Source: Lichtheimia corymbifera B2541 (lineage: Eukaryota; Mucoromycota; Mucoromycetes; Mucorales; Lichtheimiaceae). Taken from it: a DNA stretch of 64,000 nt. The stretch lies in NCBI GenBank assembly GCA_000697475.1, contig JNEU01000777.1:186001-250000 (forward strand). Reading direction: 5' to 3'. Below, piece by piece: positions 60,014 through 64,000 of this stretch. Made by a program: the position numbers and the translations under genes. How positions within the stretch are numbered: the first letter of the stretch is position 1; the number at the start of each line of letters is the position of its first letter. Under the pieces are notes generated by a model. The model ran no database searches, was not told where the DNA came from, and saw only the letters and a program-made list of their open reading frames with translations.

Positions 60014-60961
60014 TCATCCACATGGCTGCCCTCTTGATCTGAGTTCCTCACGCTCCACCAAAGTATGGTCGTCCTCCTCATATCGGTAATTGCGAATAGC
60101 AACCTCGGCATACTGATGACACCATTCGAAACAAGCCAACGTCCATTTCTTGATGCTCCGTGTATTCCATCCACCTGTTCCTGGATCTTGTAGATCACCA
60201 TCCATATCAGCTGTAATCACGCTGCTTGCGATCCCATGTAGTAAGATATGATGGCCGTGTGCCATTGAATGCAGCATCCACCATGCCATGAATGTCACTC
60301 GGGGTGTGTGAACTTGCTCCAAAATTCTAAATCACAAATATCAATAATGAGAATATGCAGCAACACAAGAAGCGATACAAATAATTACGAACCTTTGGTA
60401 AATGCAAGTAGCTGCTTAATGTGGCGATGTTGACTCCCAATACGTGCATAGCTTTCATAATCTTTGAGCACGATATCAATTGCACCACTACTACACCCCA
60501 TTCCTATATATAGATACAATCAGATACATAACGCTGGTTTCATTTTCACTATAGTATAAAGGATACCTTCATCATCCTATCGCTGGTGATATCGCGACGC
60601 CAATCTTCTTTGTGGGACTCAGATGTTGGTGTGATGGTAGGAATTGGTTGCTCCAGCGACGCCATCTTCATGTTGGGAAGGCTTAGATGACTAATCAAGT
60701 GGTTGGCCTCTGGTCTTGAAGGACGAACGGTATCACCGGCTGCATTGATGAGTGTCGCTGTGCATAATTGCGCTTGAACACCCGCTTCCTTTGTGTAACA
60801 AAAATGAGCAAGAAGATAAAAGGCAATGACCATCACCAAAAGACTTACACAGTGGTGCATTTAAATTCATTGATTAAGCCATCCCTTGAGAGTTCCTTGG
60901 GGATTTGAGTAGTACTGGAGATCATGAAGCCTAGTGGTGGGATCATCGCTCGATATGTCAT
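60014..60961 (-). CDS. Hypothetical multi-exon protein
   Basis: Not recognised. A start at 60961 gives MTYRAMIPPLGFMISSTTQI, then KELSRDGLINEFKCTT. Following exons read EAGVQAQLCTATLINAAGDT with a downstream LSLPNMKMASLEQPIP, EWGVVVVQLISCSKIMKAMH and ILEQVHTPRVTFMAWWMLHS, then DGDLQDPGTGGWNTR, ending REELRSRGQPCG at 60014. The hydrophobic/Trp-His-rich middle (TFMAWWMLHSMAHGHHILLH) looks like a folded alpha-helical protein; it is faintly like the helical region of fungal transcription factors but no zinc cluster was found. Exon joins are not all phase-consistent, so the model is provisional and may extend upstream into 61130-62100. Confidence 0.35.
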
Positions 60962-63636
60962 CCTAGGCGATTTGTATCATCTTCATCTCCTCGATGGATC
61001 GGAGAAAGCCCGCTGAACGGCCACAGAGTTCTTCGTTTGAACAATGGCTATAGGACAGCTCATTCAGAGCGAGAGTGGGAGCATGGAAGTCGATGGGATA
61101 TTCGTAATCCTGTAAGTCCAACGCGTCAACTAGTTCTTGCGAATATCATCATGGTATCCAAAGTCTGTTGCTGCTGCTGCTGCATTGGCATGGCTTCGTG
61201 AAAAGTGCCATGTATCAATCACATCATTGTGTATCCATGTATAGTATCGCGTTGTCGTCGTCAAGTGTACAAGATGAGTTGACCATTGTAAATAAAAACG
61301 CCGTTTGTTGACTTGACCGCTTGAGTTGCCATCGTCTTCAAGCTTGCATGTTAACAATTCAGAGGAAAGAGTAGCGTAAAATTGAGCATGGCAGTAAAGT
61401 GATTGCAGTGTTGGAAGGTGCGATCGTGTATAAAAGAAAGTGAAGCAAGATGATTTCCCTGCCCCTGATATTAAAATTTGTCTACAATGCACTGCACTCA
61501 ATCAACCACTCACTCACGCACACCCGAACACACTGCCATCATCACGCAAAGCAAAAGGTGTTATTTTACGTCATATGATCCAACAACAATCAACATCAGA
61601 GTTATTGGGTTGCTATAATGGCTAAAAGACTGTGCACACGACGGCCTTCTTGTGTCGTACGGAAATACGCGGTTGGATTGATGATGAAGAGGCAGCAGCT
61701 ACATAATTTTATTACAACGTTGGTGACAAACATGTACACCTTCTCAATATACGTACATAAGAGCCCATCTTGTGAATGCTGTTCCGATCGCTTTCATCTA
61801 CATGAATCACATAATGTTGTTAACAAGAGGTATTCTTATCATCAAAGCACTACTTACCATTTTCTTTTATCCAATCCACTGGCTCTGAAGTGTCTGAAGG
61901 GTGATCGTGCTGCATCATATCCAATAAGAATCATGTTACTTGACCACACACGACTATGGTACACACCTGCTCTCGGCTCGTTTAATAGCGTTATCTTCTC
62001 TTCGTCACCAAGGTCAGGATCGCGACAGGATTCTGATTTTTATAGACCCTTTCCCAATGTTCTCCCCAAAATCCCCAGAGAGAATCATGGTGCCTTGAAG
62101 AAGCGTACATGTCTAACAAGAGCACGTAAACATGTGGTCCTGATTATCATCCAAGAACAAAGACTTGTTACCAGTTCTCGCTGGAGCTTTGACTCCTTGT
62201 TCATGCACGCCGTTCGATGTTGTTTGTAATTGTCAAAACGACCACACCACGGTTCCTTCAGGCAGTTGTTATTATAGGTCAGGGTGGCCCTTGCTGGAAT
62301 GTCATATAAGGTCATTGTCACTCCTTCCCGGAGTGTGCCCTTCTAAGCATGGGTTTACGCATACTTGATCGACAACGACCAGCAATGGATCTTCGTCCAG
62401 CCATTTAGATTGCTGCAAATTTCTCTCCTACTACATGAAAAGGCTCAGCTTTTTCATTCATGTAAAAACTATGATCCATACATACATACATGCCGTGGAA
62501 ACAATCCATTTTCCAACATTGTTAGCCGAGCATATAAGCTTGCTTCACTGTGTCGACGATGGAAACGACGTGCGTTGTGTCATGCTCCACCTGCTTCTCC
62601 TGCACCACAATCATCAACTCTGGCTGTTGTTCGATTGACCAAATCTTCTTTCATCGCCTACAGAAACACATCACGGTTTTGAGGAACACTTGAAATGGCT
62701 GCTTCATATGCACTCACGGCTGATGAGACAAGCAGAAGCGCGTCACATGACCTGCGATGTGAAAACCGTAGTCTCCGCCTGTCTCCAACAGCAGCAAATG
62801 ACATCGCCACTGCACACAACCTTGCTTGCGATCTAGGAGAACGATATATGGGCACCTCCGATTCATCAGCTCGACCACTTCAACGACTTAGGTAACTTTA
62901 AAGCAAATGCATATCTACATCAAAAGATTATATGAGCATAAGCTCCACGAAGCAAGATAACTAGTTTTTACCCCCAATAAAAAGAGCTAACTATCACAAT
63001 GACAACAATGACAACGAAAGTAGGATACAACAATGAAGCACTAAAGGCCACCACAAATATTAGTACATACATAGGTTACTCACAAAAAGACCTTCCATCA
63101 TGGTACTCACATCAGCTTGGTTTTTGAAGGTGCCAATAATACAGTAATCAAAGAGTTATGTATAAGATGAAGAAAGAGGTGGGTGGCGACAACATTCATC
63201 TTTATTTGTCCATGGTGAGTGTGGGTATTTCCGTGATCACAAAATAGGAGGGAATGTTGATAAATTGAATGTTGGGAACAGTGACGAGCTGATAGATTGT
63301 TGGGGCATCGTACGTTGGCTGAAAAGAACACGAAGAGGCTACAAGACGGCTTGGATCACGACACACGCAAATATGGTAACCAATTACAGCAGATCCCCAA
63401 ACATGAATCAAGGAGCCGTGGCTAGTCCAATGCAATATCATAATGCTCCAGTGACCCATTTGCCTCAAAACTTCTTGTCCATCCATGCTAATAAAATCCC
63501 TTATGTATATAAAATACGTGTTTGCCCAACTCCCTCAACAACTATGCATATTGGGAACTATATGAATGACTGGAAGATAAGCCTTTAATCATCCTACTAC
63601 AGTAGTTGCAACTATCGAATCCTTGTCTGCTATATC
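60962..63636. other. Unresolved region, candidate minus-strand exons
   Basis: Plausible minus-strand coding pieces occur at about 61130-61500 (FYTRSHLPTLQSLYCHAQFY, then KRRFYLQWSTHLVHLTTTTR), 61905-61970 (MMQHDHPSDTSEPVDWIKEN) and 62750-62890 (MNRRCPYIVLLDRKQGCVQW, then TGGDYGFHIAGHVTRFCLSH). On the plus strand 62690-62890 also reads protein-like (EEHLKWLLHMHSRLMRQAEA) but is cut by a stop. No consistent gene model could be assembled. A CAG/CTG run lies at about 61175-61190. Confidence 0.3.
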
Positions 63637-64000
63637 TTATACATCTACTAGCTGATGCTTTGACTTGGCCAGTGCAAGCAATGCTTCGAATTCTCCAGAA
63701 GCAACGCACATCTTGTAAAACATGGAATCTTCATCGCGTAAAAGTACAAGAGGGCTAGCAAACTCGGCAACGTGTCCATTATCCATGACCAAGATACGAT
63801 CGTATTCGATGACTGTATGCAAACGATGGGCAATACAAAGGATGGTGCAGCCAGAGAATTCACTTGCAATCGTCTTTTGGATGGCTCGATCGGTTTGAAA
63901 GTCCACGCTTGCAGTCGCCTCATCCATCAATACAACCTTGTTACGTCTGAGCAATGCACGTGCGAGACACACAAGCTGGCGTTGTCCTTGAGAGAGATTG
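63637..64000 (-). CDS. ABC transporter, C-terminal nucleotide-binding domain (partial, ABCC-like)
   Basis: The gene runs off the right edge of the window; only the last 120 residues are seen, ending HQLVDV at 63637. It contains the ABC signature NLSQGQRQLVCLARALL, Walker B VVLMDEATASVD with the catalytic Glu, and the H-loop IAHRLHTV. The LSQGQRQLVCLARALLR form and the DEATASVDFQTD run are typical of the second nucleotide-binding domain of ABCC (MRP/Ycf1-type) exporters of glutathione conjugates. Substrate and membrane (vacuole or plasma membrane) not determined here. Confidence 0.9.
   Translation of the reverse strand, partial: NLSQGQRQLVCLARALLRRNKVVLMDEATASVDFQTDRAIQKTIASEFSGCTILCIAHRLHTVIEYDRILVMDNGHVAEFASPLVLLRDEDSMFYKMCVASGEFEALLALAKSKHQLVDV

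Noticed and set aside
63202..63588. Overlapping ORFs on both strands upstream of the ABC gene
   Set aside because: Neither strand shows a known domain or a splice context; left unannotated.

Overview
The window is nuclear DNA of a filamentous fungus, most likely an early-diverging mould of the Mucoromycota (Mucorales-like). Genes are broken by many short introns (about 45-130 bp, GT-AG with TACTAAC-like branch sites). Coding is on both strands and intergenic DNA is rich in CT/CA tracts. The protein set is fungal: a Fus3/Kss1-type MAP kinase, a CP2/Grainyhead factor, GPI-anchored wall proteins, a chitin deacetylase and fungal Ade1. Species cannot be fixed from the sequence. Models marked 'frame-checked' have exon lengths that sum to a whole number of codons with an open frame; the others are approximate at some splice sites.

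Layout. 0.5-8.5 kb holds signalling, chromatin and ubiquitin genes: MAP kinase, ING-type PHD protein, F-box protein, SAP30 homologue and a TOPORS-like RING protein. 10.7-14.1 kb has an arrestin-related adaptor and a truncated SSH4-like remnant carrying a PPxY motif. 15-22.4 kb has a small unknown spliced gene, a complex I subunit (NDUFB10/NUO-12.3 type), an M28 transferrin-receptor/glutamate-carboxypeptidase-like membrane protein and an OLA1/YchF NTPase with a mitochondrial-looking N-terminus. 23.4-31 kb has a low-complexity protein, a STE20/PAK-like kinase, ribosomal protein eS19 and a zinc-ribbon protein.

31-36.5 kb is the most unusual stretch and has no intact gene. Two arrays of a roughly 95-bp monomer family flank three fold-back (stem-loop) units, and each array is followed by a copy of a diverged block of roughly 0.9-1 kb holding a decayed ORF.

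37-52 kb has an AVT/SLC38 amino-acid transporter, a CP2 factor, an HSL-type alpha/beta hydrolase, a C2H2 zinc-finger factor and Ade1 (SAICAR synthetase). 52-59 kb has a GPI-anchored Cys-rich surface protein, ribosomal protein eS7 and a GPI-anchored chitin deacetylase. 60-63.6 kb is poorly resolved, and the window ends in the last nucleotide-binding domain of an ABCC-type transporter.

Functional themes, as inference: chromatin control (ING plus SAP30, both families found in Sin3/Rpd3 deacetylase complexes), ubiquitin adaptor functions (F-box, RING, arrestin, SSH4 remnant), and cell-wall remodelling (chitin deacetylase, GPI protein, MAP kinase and PAK signalling).
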